Shown piece after piece: positions 1 to 7,194 of a stretch of DNA of 23,987 nt. The position numbers and the translations under genes are program-made. Origin of the DNA: Alphaproteobacteria bacterium UBA2784 (GTDB taxonomy: Bacteria > Pseudomonadota > Alphaproteobacteria > Micropepsales > Micropepsaceae); NCBI GenBank assembly GCA_002352285.1, contig DEIC01000124.1, positions 1,560-25,546 on the forward strand, given 5' to 3'. Within the stretch, counting starts at the first letter, position 1; the number at the start of each line of letters is the position of its first letter. The notes beneath the pieces are model-generated. The model worked only from the letters and a program-made list of their open reading frames with translations. It was not told the origin of the DNA and searched no databases.

Positions 1-716
1 TGCGGCCCCTCGCCGACCACTACTTTCGTGCCGGGCAGATCAAGCGCAAGGAACCCTTCCATGTTTTTCTCAACTGCCATGCGCCCGACATTGAGCCAGA
101 GCGGCCGTTCAAGCGAGGCAAGCTCCGGCACCACATCGCCCGGGCGTGGCCGGAAAAGCTGCGTATCAGCGCCACGCGACCAGATGCGCACATTGCCAAA
201 GCCGTGGCCCAGCAACTCGCGGCGCAGCGTTTCGGTGGCCACCATCACGCTGGCTGCCGGCTTGTGAAACCATTTGAGCCACGCCCAGGTGAGCCGGCGC
301 GGAATGCGGTAGCGCGCATGCACATAATCGGGATAGCGGGTGTGGAAGGCCGTCGAGAACGGAATTTTCCAGCGCACACACACGCGCCGCGCCGCAAGCC
401 CAAGCGTGCCCTCGGTTGCAATGTGGATGGCATCAGGCCTGAAACTGTCGATCACGCGCGCAATTGTATTCTTGGCAAAAAGGGCGAGGCGGATTTCGGA
501 ATAGCTGGGCAAAGGGATCGTGCGGAAAGCATCAGGAGAGATGATTTTCACCACATGTCCCATCGCCTGCAGCGCGCGGACGGTTCCCTCCAGCGTGCGC
601 ACCACGCCATTGACCTGCGGGGCCCAGGCATCTGTGACGATCAGGATCATGCGCGCATGCTCCGGCGCGCCGCGCATCAGGACATCACTCTCATCCAACG
701 GCGCCTGGCTGCTCAT
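1..716 (-). CDS. Glycosyltransferase family 4 (GT-B), 3' end beyond the window
   Basis: About 238 codons are visible and the frame runs off the left edge. The N-terminal domain shows VTDAWAPQVNGVVRTL near residues 27-42, the glycine-rich acceptor-side loop of the GT4 branch that includes sulfoquinovosyl/digalactosyl-diacylglycerol synthases and alpha-mannosyltransferases. FHTRYPDYVHARY (about 123-135) and SRGADTQLFRP (about 180-190) are further landmarks of that branch. NVGRMAVEKNMEGFLAL begins the donor-binding domain. The start at 716 is preceded by AGGT. The family transfers a sugar from a nucleotide-sugar to a lipid or glycan at the cytoplasmic membrane. By inference the target may be a glycolipid, but the substrate cannot be read from the sequence. 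The donor-binding E-x7-E motif lies outside the window. Confidence 0.9.
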   Translation of the reverse strand, partial: MSSQAPLDESDVLMRGAPEHARMILIVTDAWAPQVNGVVRTLEGTVRALQAMGHVVKIISPDAFRTIPLPSYSEIRLALFAKNTIARVIDSFRPDAIHIATEGTLGLAARRVCVRWKIPFSTAFHTRYPDYVHARYRIPRRLTWAWLKWFHKPAASVMVATETLRRELLGHGFGNVRIWSRGADTQLFRPRPGDVVPELASLERPLWLNVGRMAVEKNMEGFLALDLPGTKVVVGEGP

Positions 717-889
717 GACCTGATTCGGTGACGTCCCGGTTCCAATTGCGTGTCAGTGCCGTAACAGATGGCAACAAAGCCTGATAGCCGGAAGCCCTGC
801 CCGCCTAACCACCTGATATTGCGGCGCAAAAAGAGGCAATTCACGTCCGCATGCACAGAATTTCATCATAAATTCAATGAGATGGGCAC

Positions 890-919
890 TTGATTGGAGA
901 TCGGGAACAACGCTAATGT
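890..919 (+). promoter_or_regulatory. Candidate sigma-70 promoter of the small RNA
   Basis: TTGATT at 890-895 and TAATGT at 914-919 are separated by 18 bases, which would start a transcript near 926. The downstream RNA-like segment with a strong terminator makes the assignment plausible, but both boxes are imperfect. Confidence 0.35.
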
Positions 920-925
920 TGCACT

Positions 926-1022
926 GCGATATGACGGCTTCCCCCAATTATCGCATGCCCGTTCCGGGCGTTTCCTCCCTGAACTTGGCCGCCCTTGGGC
1001 TTTCCCTCGGGCGGCCTTTTTC
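926..1022 (+). ncRNA. Candidate trans-acting small RNA, SuhB/MmgR (alpha-r8)-like
   Basis: This intergenic stretch has no protein gene but the layout of an alphaproteobacterial base-pairing RNA. A short hairpin GCCCG-TTC-CGGGC lies at 957-969. It is followed by an unpaired stretch GTTTCCTCCCTGAACTT at 970-986 that contains an anti-Shine-Dalgarno-like CCTCCC. A GC-rich terminator stem with a T-run closes it. From memory, the suhB/MmgR family in rhizobia and relatives has the same hairpin, UUUCCUCCC segment and terminator order, and MmgR acts with Hfq on carbon-storage genes. The 5' end is inferred from the promoter guess. The remaining intergenic bases, 717-889, hold nothing I can name beyond the leader of the glycosyltransferase gene. 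Confidence 0.55.
987..1022 (+). terminator. Rho-independent terminator of the small RNA
   Basis: GGCCGCCC at 987-994 pairs perfectly with GGGCGGCC at 1009-1016 and is followed at once by TTTTTTCTT. The T-run is on the plus strand only, so it terminates rightward transcription. It lies just short of the GST stop codon, which converges from the right. Confidence 0.88.
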
Positions 1023-1032
1023 TTGAGGCATG

Positions 1033-1701
1033 TCACGTCAGGATGTCATAGGCCCCGCCGCGCTCCAGCGCGCGCTTATAGGCGGGCCGCGCATGGATGC
1101 GCTCAAGGAACCTGGCGATGTTGGGATAGGCATTGGCGCCGCCGCGCGCGGCTGCCGCCTCCAGCGGAAAACTCATCTGCACATCTGCGGCGGTGAAGCT
1201 GTCGCCGGCAAACCAGGCTGACTTGCCGAGTTCGGCGTTCACGTAAGCAAGATGCTTGGCGATTTCCGGATCTATGAAACCCTCGCTCGCCCCCTTGGCA
1301 ATCGCGCGCGCGACCGGCCTTGCAAAAAAGGGCATCTTGCCTTTGTCCACGCGCGAGAAGATCAGCTTCATCAGAAGCGGCGGCATCAGCGATCCTTCGG
1401 CGTAATGCAGCCAGTAGGTATAGCGCAGGCGCTCCTTCGTGCCGTCGGCGGGCGCCAGCGTTCCCTTGCCATAGAGGTTGGCGAGATACTCGATGATCGC
1501 GCCGGACTCAGCAACGGTGACGCCGTTATCGGTAATCACCGGCGACTTGCCCAGCGGATGCACCGCCTCCAGCGACCTGGGCGCGCGCATTGTCACCTTG
1601 TCGCGTTCATAGTGCTTGATCTCGTAAGGAACATTGAGCTCTTCGAGCAGCCAGAGCACGCGTTGAGAGCGCGAATTGTTGAGGTGGTGGACGATGATCA
1701 T
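1033..1701 (-). CDS. Glutathione S-transferase family protein
   Basis: This is a 222-residue protein of usual GST length. The thioredoxin-like N-domain carries NNSRSQRVLWLLEEL (8-22), with the Ser-Arg-Ser start of helix 1 where the glutathione-activating residue sits. It also has the cis-proline segment GKSPVI (51-56) and the glutathione-binding AESGAII (64-70). An all-helical C-domain follows, with FTAADVQMSFPLE near residue 170, the N-capping box typical of GSTs. The family conjugates glutathione to electrophiles or acts as a reductase or isomerase in the cytoplasm; the substrate is unknown. The start is supported by GGAAG eight bases upstream. The gene lies 17 bases downstream of the N-formylglutamate amidohydrolase-like gene and is probably co-transcribed with it. 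Confidence 0.92.
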   Translation of the reverse strand: MIIVHHLNNSRSQRVLWLLEELNVPYEIKHYERDKVTMRAPRSLEAVHPLGKSPVITDNGVTVAESGAIIEYLANLYGKGTLAPADGTKERLRYTYWLHYAEGSLMPPLLMKLIFSRVDKGKMPFFARPVARAIAKGASEGFIDPEIAKHLAYVNAELGKSAWFAGDSFTAADVQMSFPLEAAAARGGANAYPNIARFLERIHARPAYKRALERGGAYDILT

Positions 1702-1718
1702 GGTGCGTCTTCCGGTAA

Positions 1719-2630
1719 TTACTCAGCCGCTGCGCGCGGGCTTGCGGCAAAGGGCCAGCGTGCCCGGGCAAGCGTTGAAATAGCGCGCGACAGCCGCGCT
1801 TCAACTTTCGCAAACCCCGCGTGAGGCGACACCAGCGCCTCATCCATGTAGAGCGAACGGCGCAGTTCGATCTGCACGGCATGGATCATGCGGTCGCGCC
1901 GCGCATGGCGCTCAACCCCGTGGCCGCCGGCATAGGGCACATTGCGCGCGATGCTGAACCCCTCCGCCACAAACGCCCGCTCGATTTCGGCGGCAACGCT
2001 GCGATGGGCGGTTGCGCCAAAGCGGTCGCCGATCACGATATCGGCGTGCACACCCGGACCGCCTGTACCCGGCGGCGGCGATGGCATGGAGTGACAGTCG
2101 ATCAGGATGACACCGCCAAAGCGCGCCGCCATTTCGTTCAGCAACTGGTCAAGGGAGGCGTGCCACGGGTCATAAAGACCCTCGAGCCGGTTTTCGATTT
2201 CGGAGACAGGAATTCTGCCGCGATAGATGTCAACGCCCTCCCGCACCACACGCGGAATGACGCCCAGCCCCGCCTGCACCCGCGGCGAACGCGTATTGAG
2301 TGTGATTGACGAAGGAATCCGTCCCTCAAACAGGCCAGGATCAAGTTCGCCGCGCTCCCTGTTCACATCGCAATAGCTGCGCGGAAAGAGCGCCGTCTGC
2401 ATCACTGCGCCATGGGCAGCGGCGCTGGCAAAGAGAAGATCGACAAAAGCGTCCTCGGATGCGCGCAATGCCAGCCCTTCGAGCTGGGTTTGCGAGACAA
2501 AGCCCTCGGGATAGAGGCAGCCGGAATGCGGTGAACTGAAGACGAGAGGCACTTTGGCCTCAGCCGGACCGCCCGCGACGGCGAAGGGCTCGGGGAACAG
2601 GGCGCGGGCGGGCCAAATCACAGGGTGCAT
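1719..2630 (-). CDS. N-formylglutamate amidohydrolase family protein
   Basis: The protein has 303 residues. Family landmarks appear in order: SSPHSGCLYP (32-41), the early metal-binding histidine motif; SEDAFVDLLF (58-67); RSYCDVNRERGELDP (84-98); and ILIDCHSMPSP (170s). GDRFG follows, and then an RDRMIHAVQIELRRSLYMDE segment that is also conserved. Members hydrolyse N-formylglutamate to formate and glutamate in some histidine pathways, or act on related N-acyl amino acids. There are no hut genes nearby, so a general deformylase or N-acyl amidohydrolase role is equally possible. It probably forms a two-gene unit with the GST gene downstream. Its ribosome site is weak (GAGA). The leader is shared with the divergent cpdR. 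Confidence 0.88.
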   Translation of the reverse strand: MHPVIWPARALFPEPFAVAGGPAEAKVPLVFSSPHSGCLYPEGFVSQTQLEGLALRASEDAFVDLLFASAAAHGAVMQTALFPRSYCDVNRERGELDPGLFEGRIPSSITLNTRSPRVQAGLGVIPRVVREGVDIYRGRIPVSEIENRLEGLYDPWHASLDQLLNEMAARFGGVILIDCHSMPSPPPGTGGPGVHADIVIGDRFGATAHRSVAAEIERAFVAEGFSIARNVPYAGGHGVERHARRDRMIHAVQIELRRSLYMDEALVSPHAGFAKVEARLSRAISTLARARWPFAASPRAAAE

Positions 2631-2781
2631 GTCTCAAAAGAGAACAGGCCCCATCCCGCTAATCAAGCCCCTCCACCCTTAAGTCCCCCGCTGAGCCGTG
2701 CCGGAGCCGCACAGGACCGCGCCAAAATTGCTGGCACGGCCATTGCGAAAGCAGGCGTCAGGCGGTTTATTTGGGCGCCTT

Positions 2782-2797
2782 CAAATCAGGTGATTTG
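2782..2797. promoter_or_regulatory. Dyad symmetry upstream of cpdR
   Basis: CAAATC-AGGT-GATTTG is a perfect 6-bp dyad with a 4-base centre. It lies 34 bases before the cpdR start, between cpdR and the divergent amidohydrolase gene. It could be an operator or a leader hairpin; no known regulator site is recognised. I see nothing else definable in the rest of 2631-2830. Confidence 0.3.
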
Positions 2798-2830
2798 GAG
2801 TGCTGTCGCAAGGATGGGTGAGTTTCTGGC

Positions 2831-3190
2831 ATGGCGAAGATCCTTCTTGCCGAAGACGATGAGTCGATGCGCCGTTTCCTCACGGCAGCCCTTGAGAAGG
2901 CAGGCCACAATGTCGTGTCCTTCGGCCAGGGCGACGAGGCGCTGGAAGCCTTGCGCGGCTTCCGCTTTGACCTGCTGCTCACCGATATTGTCATGCCGGT
3001 GATGGATGGTATCGAGCTGGCCCGTCAGGCCGCCCAGATCGACCCCGACATGCGCATCATGTTCATCACCGGCTTTGCGGCCGTTGCGCTGAACCCCGCC
3101 AATGCCGCTCCGGCCCGCGCCAAGGTTCTCTCAAAACCCTTCCATCTCAAGGATCTGGTGAACGAGGTGGACCGGATGATGGCGGCCTGA
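2831..3190 (+). CDS. cpdR: CpdR, single-domain response regulator controlling ClpXP proteolysis
   Basis: This 119-residue stand-alone receiver domain has the acidic pocket E8-D9-D10, phospho-acceptor D52 (LLTDIVMPVMDG, 49-60), T80 and K102 (LSKPFHL). The segments FITGFAAVALNPANAAPARAKVLSKPFHL and the C-terminal VDRMMAA match my memory of Caulobacter CpdR almost residue for residue. In alphaproteobacteria, unphosphorylated CpdR acts as an adaptor that localises or primes ClpXP. It drives removal of substrates such as PdeA and McpA, and of CtrA through RcdA. Phosphate from the CckA-ChpT relay shuts it off. The terminal Ala-Ala fits CpdR being a ClpXP substrate itself. It is transcribed alone, ahead of a tRNA gene. 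Confidence 0.95.
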   Translation: MAKILLAEDDESMRRFLTAALEKAGHNVVSFGQGDEALEALRGFRFDLLLTDIVMPVMDGIELARQAAQIDPDMRIMFITGFAAVALNPANAAPARAKVLSKPFHLKDLVNEVDRMMAA

Positions 3191-3291
3191 GAGGCCCCCT
3201 TCCCGGCACAAATTCCCGGTTGATGGCCCTTGGCCCTTCGAGTAAGAGGGGCGCCCCGGACGCCGGATCAAGGCGTCGGACAGCCGGAAAC

Positions 3292-3366
3292 GGGCGCGTA
3301 GCTCAGCGGGAGAGCACTACGTTGACATCGTAGGGGTCACTGGTTCAATCCCAGTCGCGCCCACCA
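3292..3366 (+). tRNA. tRNA-Val (anticodon GAC)
   Basis: A full 75-base cloverleaf. Acceptor stem GGGCGCG pairs with CGCGCCC. The D-arm is GCTC-AGCGGGA-GAGC. The anticodon arm is CTACG-TTGACAT-CGTAG with GAC at its centre. The variable loop has 5 bases. The T-arm is ACTGG-TTCAATC-CCAGT. Discriminator A is followed by an encoded CCA. It decodes valine GUC/GUU codons. Confidence 0.98.
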
Positions 3367-3393
3367 TTTCCGGGTCCAAGAACGGGGTCATCC

Positions 3394-3882
3394 ATGCGTC
3401 ATGTTCGTCTTGCGGCCGCTGCGGCGGCTTTCGCTATTGCTGCCGCGGGCAGTGCCTTTGCCCAGTCTGGTGAACCCGGCAGCCCGAGGGCAAAGATCGA
3501 AAAGATCGAGGCGCATCTCTTCTATGAATATACAGGCCGCCTCTCCGCCAATGTGGCGCCGCCTGCCGAATTTTCCTTCTGGAACACCGTCATCGGTGAA
3601 GGCAGCGCCGAAGAAGCCGCCAATGACGTGCTGATTACGATCACGATTTCGGCAGAGCCCGGCAGTTACTTCGACACGGACGTGCTCAACATCACCGTTC
3701 TGAACACCGACGACAAATCAGTGGTTTTGGAGCGCTCCATCACCGGGCTTCTCATTCCGATGTCCGGTTCGACGACCAAGGCAGTTTATGTGATGGACAC
3801 GACCTGCCGCTCGCTGGAAGTGGTGGCAACGATCGGCGCCTCGACGCTTTCCAACACGATCCCGTTTGCCTGCGGAGAGTGA
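3394..3882 (+). CDS. Small secreted protein of unknown function
   Basis: This 162-residue protein is not recognised. It has a clear signal peptide (basic MRHVR, an alanine-rich core, and a probable cut after AFA at residue 23), so it should be periplasmic or secreted. The mature part reads as mostly beta-strand. ADVLITITISAEPGSYF and VLNITVLNTDDKSVV look like alternating strands, and two cysteines (C138, C160) near the C-terminus could form a disulfide. An immunoglobulin-like or beta-sandwich fold is my inference from strand pattern and length. It begins 27 bases after the tRNA and has a GGGG ribosome site. No neighbour suggests a pathway. The composite hairpin element follows its stop. Confidence 0.8.
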   Translation: MRHVRLAAAAAAFAIAAAGSAFAQSGEPGSPRAKIEKIEAHLFYEYTGRLSANVAPPAEFSFWNTVIGEGSAEEAANDVLITITISAEPGSYFDTDVLNITVLNTDDKSVVLERSITGLLIPMSGSTTKAVYVMDTTCRSLEVVATIGASTLSNTIPFACGE

Positions 3883-3911
3883 GGGAGGCAGGGCTGATTC
3901 AAGATCATATC

Positions 3912-4070
3912 TTTCGCCTCCCCCTCGGGGGAGGCGGATTTGCGTCTTCGCAAATCGGTGGGGGGCACCATCGACGAATGCAATACAGCGCCCCGCAACC
4001 CCACCGGACTTGCATTTCGTGCAAGTGCACTCATGCAAGCCCCGCCTCCCCTTTAATCAAAGGGGAGGCT
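3912..4070. repeat. Composite multi-hairpin intergenic element (REP/BIME-like)
   Basis: Four perfect hairpins and a long-range pairing are packed between two genes. CGCCTCCCCC (3915-3924) pairs with GGGGGAGGCG (3927-3936). GATTTGCG (3937-3944) pairs with CGCAAATC (3949-3956). ACTTGCA (4008-4014) pairs with TGCAAGT (4020-4026). GCCTCCCCTTT (4044-4054) pairs with AAAGGGGAGGC (4059-4069). GGTGGGG (3957-3963) can pair with CCCCACC (3999-4005), closing the whole into a roughly symmetric cruciform whose two outer arms share CCTCCCC/GGGGAGG. This is the build of alphaproteobacterial dispersed palindromic elements. Only one copy is seen here. It may double as a transcription terminator. Confidence 0.7.
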
Positions 4071-4104
4071 CAAAGACAAACACACTACAATCGACACACG
4101 CCCC

Positions 4105-6129
4105 CTACGGCGTGACGATATTGAAATTCGGATCAACGCCGTCGATCAGCGACACCAGTGTCGCCCACGCCTCGCCATCGCCTGTCGTCTGAATGTCGAG
4201 CGTCGCAAGCGGCGCGCCCACGAACAGCGACGCCATCATCGCCTCGCGCGGCATGGTGATCGTTGCCTGCGCTGACGGATCACTGACACCTGTCTCATGG
4301 ATGAAGACGCTGTTTTCCACCGACAGGAAATGCGTCTCGCCCGTGTCGCTCAGCACCAGATTGATCTTGAGCACGACGCCGCGCGCCTTCTCCGGATTGA
4401 GCCGCACTGCCGCAAGGTCGAGCATCATGGAGGTCGGCGTGGCGCGGATCATGTCGGCACTGGCCGTCTGCAGTACATTCTCGCCAGGTCCGAAGCGCAG
4501 TTCCTGCGCGCCGGTCAGGTAGATGTTGCGCCACGTGCCCGCCTCTGATGCATAGCCAAGCTGCGTATAGACATCCGCCAGCATGTTGCGCGCCCTCTCC
4601 GTGTCGCCACCGGCGAACACGACATGATTGAGAAGCATGGCAGCCCAACGGAACTCGCCTGCACCGATCGCGCGCTGCGCTTCGGCCATCACCGCATCCG
4701 CCCCACCCATGACTGCCACATAATTGCGCGCGGCAGTTTCGGGAGGCAGCGGGTTGAGATTGGCGGGATTGGCGTCATACCAGCCCATATAGCGCTGATA
4801 GACCGCCTTTGAGTTGTGGCTCATCGTGCCGTAATAGCCGCGATTATACCATTCGCGCGCCAGCACCTCGGGCAATTGCAGAACCTCGGCAATTTCCGGC
4901 CCGGTCAATCCCGCATTCATCAGCCGCACCGACTGGTCATGCAGGAACTTATAGGCATCGCGATGCTTTTTCAGGAAGTCGATGATGGCATCCGTGCCGA
5001 ACCGTGGAATGCCATGCGCCGCAAACATCACGTCGGCCTGCCCCGCATAGAGCCTGATCGACTCCGTCAGATAATCCGCCCACGCCTTGGAATCGCGCAC
5101 CAGCGCGCCGCGCGCCGGCAAAAGATTGTGCATATTGGCATTGGCATTCTCTGCCATGAAAAGCGCACGCATTTCGGGCAGGAAGAAATTCATCTCGGCG
5201 GGCGCTTCCGTGCCGGGCGTCACCTGAAAGACGAGGCGCACGCCGCCGATCACCATTTCCTGGCCGGTATGATCGATGATCACATTGGGCGCGATAAGGG
5301 AAATAACGCCGCGCGAAATGCCGGGGCCAAGACCCGAAGTGACTTCCCCTTCCGGTCCGCGCCCGAGCGTTGCGCCAAACTGGAACCGGCCGCGCCGCGC
5401 CATGGCATTGCCGGCAATCACGTTCTCGGCAATGGCGTGCTCCAGAAATCCTTCGGGCGCAATCACCTTGACGCGGCCTGAGGCAGCATCTTCCGCGGTG
5501 ATGATGCCGCTGACGCCGCCAAAATGGTCGGCATGGCTGTGCGAATAGACGACGGCGACAACAGGGTGGTCGCCAACATGTTTGCGCACCAGCTCAAGGG
5601 CCGCACGCGCAACTTCCATGGTCGTCAGGGGATCGACGACGATGAAGCCCTCAGATGTCAGAATGAATGAGACGACCGAGACATCGAACCCGCGCACCTG
5701 CCAGATATTGTCGGCAACCTTGAAAAGACCGGGCCGCGTGATCAGCTGGGCCTGACGCCACAGGCTGGGGTTCACGGTGTCAGGCGCTTCGCTGGCAAGA
5801 AATCCGTATGACGAAAGATCAAACGCAACGCCATTGCCATCGTCCCGCATGATGACGGGATCATCGCGCGACGCGATAAAGCCGCGCGCGCCAAATTCGA
5901 AGTCCTGACGGTTGCCGAAATCGAGGCCTGCCAGCATACGGTCGCGCGCCTCGCGGCTGGTTGGCGCAACCTCAACCGCCTGGGCCTCGGGGATGTCGGG
6001 CGGCGGCGGCGGAAAAAGGGTGAGCACGAGGCTCGAATAATTGCTGACCACCAAAGCGGCAAGCCCAAGTCCGGCCACAAGGCCAGCACCCGTTCCCAAC
6101 GCAAACATCGTCTTCTTGCCCATGGCCAT
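4105..6129 (-). CDS. MBL-fold alkylsulfatase (SdsA-type), membrane-anchored
   Basis: A 674-residue protein. After an N-terminal hydrophobic segment (about residues 8-39) comes a metallo-beta-lactamase domain with the zinc motif SHSHADHFGG (H197, H199, D201, H202). PGTEAPAEMNFFLPE (305-319), MAENANANMHNLLP (325-338) and AAHGIPRFG (370-378) supply the other zinc and sulfate-site residues of the SdsA1 family. The alkylsulfatase helical dimerisation domain (about 385-540) and a C-terminal SCP2-like domain follow. These enzymes cleave primary alkyl sulfates such as dodecyl sulfate, with C-O inversion, releasing sulfate and an alcohol. The anchor implies periplasmic action. A TTG nine codons upstream is in frame, but ATG at 6129 has GGCGGGGG just before it and is preferred. 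Confidence 0.93.
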   Translation of the reverse strand: MAMGKKTMFALGTGAGLVAGLGLAALVVSNYSSLVLTLFPPPPPDIPEAQAVEVAPTSREARDRMLAGLDFGNRQDFEFGARGFIASRDDPVIMRDDGNGVAFDLSSYGFLASEAPDTVNPSLWRQAQLITRPGLFKVADNIWQVRGFDVSVVSFILTSEGFIVVDPLTTMEVARAALELVRKHVGDHPVVAVVYSHSHADHFGGVSGIITAEDAASGRVKVIAPEGFLEHAIAENVIAGNAMARRGRFQFGATLGRGPEGEVTSGLGPGISRGVISLIAPNVIIDHTGQEMVIGGVRLVFQVTPGTEAPAEMNFFLPEMRALFMAENANANMHNLLPARGALVRDSKAWADYLTESIRLYAGQADVMFAAHGIPRFGTDAIIDFLKKHRDAYKFLHDQSVRLMNAGLTGPEIAEVLQLPEVLAREWYNRGYYGTMSHNSKAVYQRYMGWYDANPANLNPLPPETAARNYVAVMGGADAVMAEAQRAIGAGEFRWAAMLLNHVVFAGGDTERARNMLADVYTQLGYASEAGTWRNIYLTGAQELRFGPGENVLQTASADMIRATPTSMMLDLAAVRLNPEKARGVVLKINLVLSDTGETHFLSVENSVFIHETGVSDPSAQATITMPREAMMASLFVGAPLATLDIQTTGDGEAWATLVSLIDGVDPNFNIVTP

Positions 6130-6216
6130 TCCCCCGCCTACGCTGTGAGCCCGCAATAATTCTCACCCCTGCCGCGCAGGCTGTCCATAGCTTGCCCGGC
6201 GGAAAGGCGACGCGCC

Positions 6217-6636
6217 ATGACCGGTTACGTCAACCCCGACAAGGAAACCTTCGCAGCTTTCCGCGCGCTGCCGGATGACGGGCCGATTCACATGCTTAAT
6301 CTCGTGCGCCTGCGCGAATGGGCCGGATACGAGGATGGCCGCAAGGTCTCGGGCAAGGAAGCCTACCGCGCCTATGGACGCGAAAGCGGCCCCATCTTCC
6401 GCCGCGTTGGCGGCAAGCAGCATTGGGTCGGGCGGTTTGATCTGATGCTGACCGGCCCCAAAGACGAGAAATGGGATCTCGTCTTCATCGCCGAATATCC
6501 CAGCGGCGCGTCATTCGTGGAAATGATCCGCGATCCGGCCTATCGCGAAGCCGTCAAGCACCGCACGGCCGCCGTTGCCGACAGCCGCTTGGTGCGCTTG
6601 AAGCCATTGCCGCCGGGTGAAAACTTCGGCGAATGA
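6217..6636 (+). CDS. DUF1330-family protein
   Basis: A 139-residue single-domain protein. DGPIHMLNLVRLREW (20-34), SGKEAYRAYG and WDLVFIAEYPSGASFVEMIRDPAYREAV form the ferredoxin-like (dimeric alpha/beta barrel) pattern of DUF1330 proteins. No enzyme activity is firmly established for the family. It is divergent from the alkylsulfatase, with 87 bases between the starts, and convergent with csgH, with 6 bases between the stops. A second DUF1330 protein lies at 12467-12862, which shares the DGPI-M-NLL core and the SG-EAY segment, so the two look like distant paralogues. The start has AAAGGCGA upstream. Confidence 0.85.
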   Translation: MTGYVNPDKETFAAFRALPDDGPIHMLNLVRLREWAGYEDGRKVSGKEAYRAYGRESGPIFRRVGGKQHWVGRFDLMLTGPKDEKWDLVFIAEYPSGASFVEMIRDPAYREAVKHRTAAVADSRLVRLKPLPPGENFGE

Positions 6637-6642
6637 CGGCGC

Positions 6643-7083
6643 TCAGGTTTCCTCTGGGTAAGACGCGCTGCACAGCGTCTTGCCATCAGCATCTTCAAGC
6701 GACAGCGAGACCGTGAGCGTATCGCGGCGCGAGAGGTTCATGGCTGTCTCGCCCAGAATGTTCTCGCCTTCGAGCAAGGCGATGTCGCCTGACTGGCGAT
6801 TGCGGGCAAGGCCATCCGGCCCGTCTTTCACGATCTCAAGGCGATAGAAGACGGTCTGCTCGGCGGGTGCATGGGCCAGCGCCTTGAGCGATACCAGCGC
6901 GCCCGCTTTTTCGGCATGGATGGCGCAGGCCAGTGACGGGGTTTCAGATTCCGCGACGATGGCGGGCGCAGAAACCGCTACGGTGGAAGGCGCCGTTGCG
7001 GCTGCACCATCCGCCAGCGCCCCCGCCACCGGTGACGCGCAGCCCAGCGCGAAGAAGGAAAGAAGAAGGATCGGCTTTTTCAT
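6643..7083 (-). CDS. csgH: CsgH-like curli assembly / amyloid-inhibiting protein
   Basis: A 146-residue exported protein. The start at 7083 (MKKPILLLSF) gives a signal sequence. It either ends in a weak lipobox (FALGC, C15) or is cut near ALA-DG at 24. The mature domain has LACAIHAEKAGALVSLKA, then a beta-rich stretch with VKDGPDGLARNRQSGD and LLEGENILGETAMNLS, and LTVSLSLEDADGKTLC. That order (early Cys 53, KxGPxG...QSGD, LGE, late DG..C 138) matches what I recall of the CsgC/CsgH immunoglobulin-like family. This family stops curli subunits from forming amyloid in the periplasm and serves export in alphaproteobacteria. It lies 111 bases downstream of the curlin-repeat gene on the same strand, which supports the call. 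Confidence 0.75.
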   Translation of the reverse strand: MKKPILLLSFFALGCASPVAGALADGAAATAPSTVAVSAPAIVAESETPSLACAIHAEKAGALVSLKALAHAPAEQTVFYRLEIVKDGPDGLARNRQSGDIALLEGENILGETAMNLSRRDTLTVSLSLEDADGKTLCSASYPEET

Positions 7084-7194
7084 TGGGGGATACTCCAGGA
7101 AGGAGAAAGTCTTGTCGGTCCGCCGGGGTGCCGGGAAGATGCCCTTTGGCTGCATCCTCCCGGCTCTCCCGTCATCACCGCATCACGCAACCGA

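Noticed and set aside
894..1196. A 100-codon plus-strand open frame starting in the small RNA region.
   Set aside because: It runs through the terminator stem and into the opposite strand of the GST gene, and its translation shows no recognisable domain.
6130..6156. TTG start that extends the alkylsulfatase by nine residues.
   Set aside because: The ATG at 6129 has a strong ribosome site. The extension adds only MRAHSVGGG, with no function evident.
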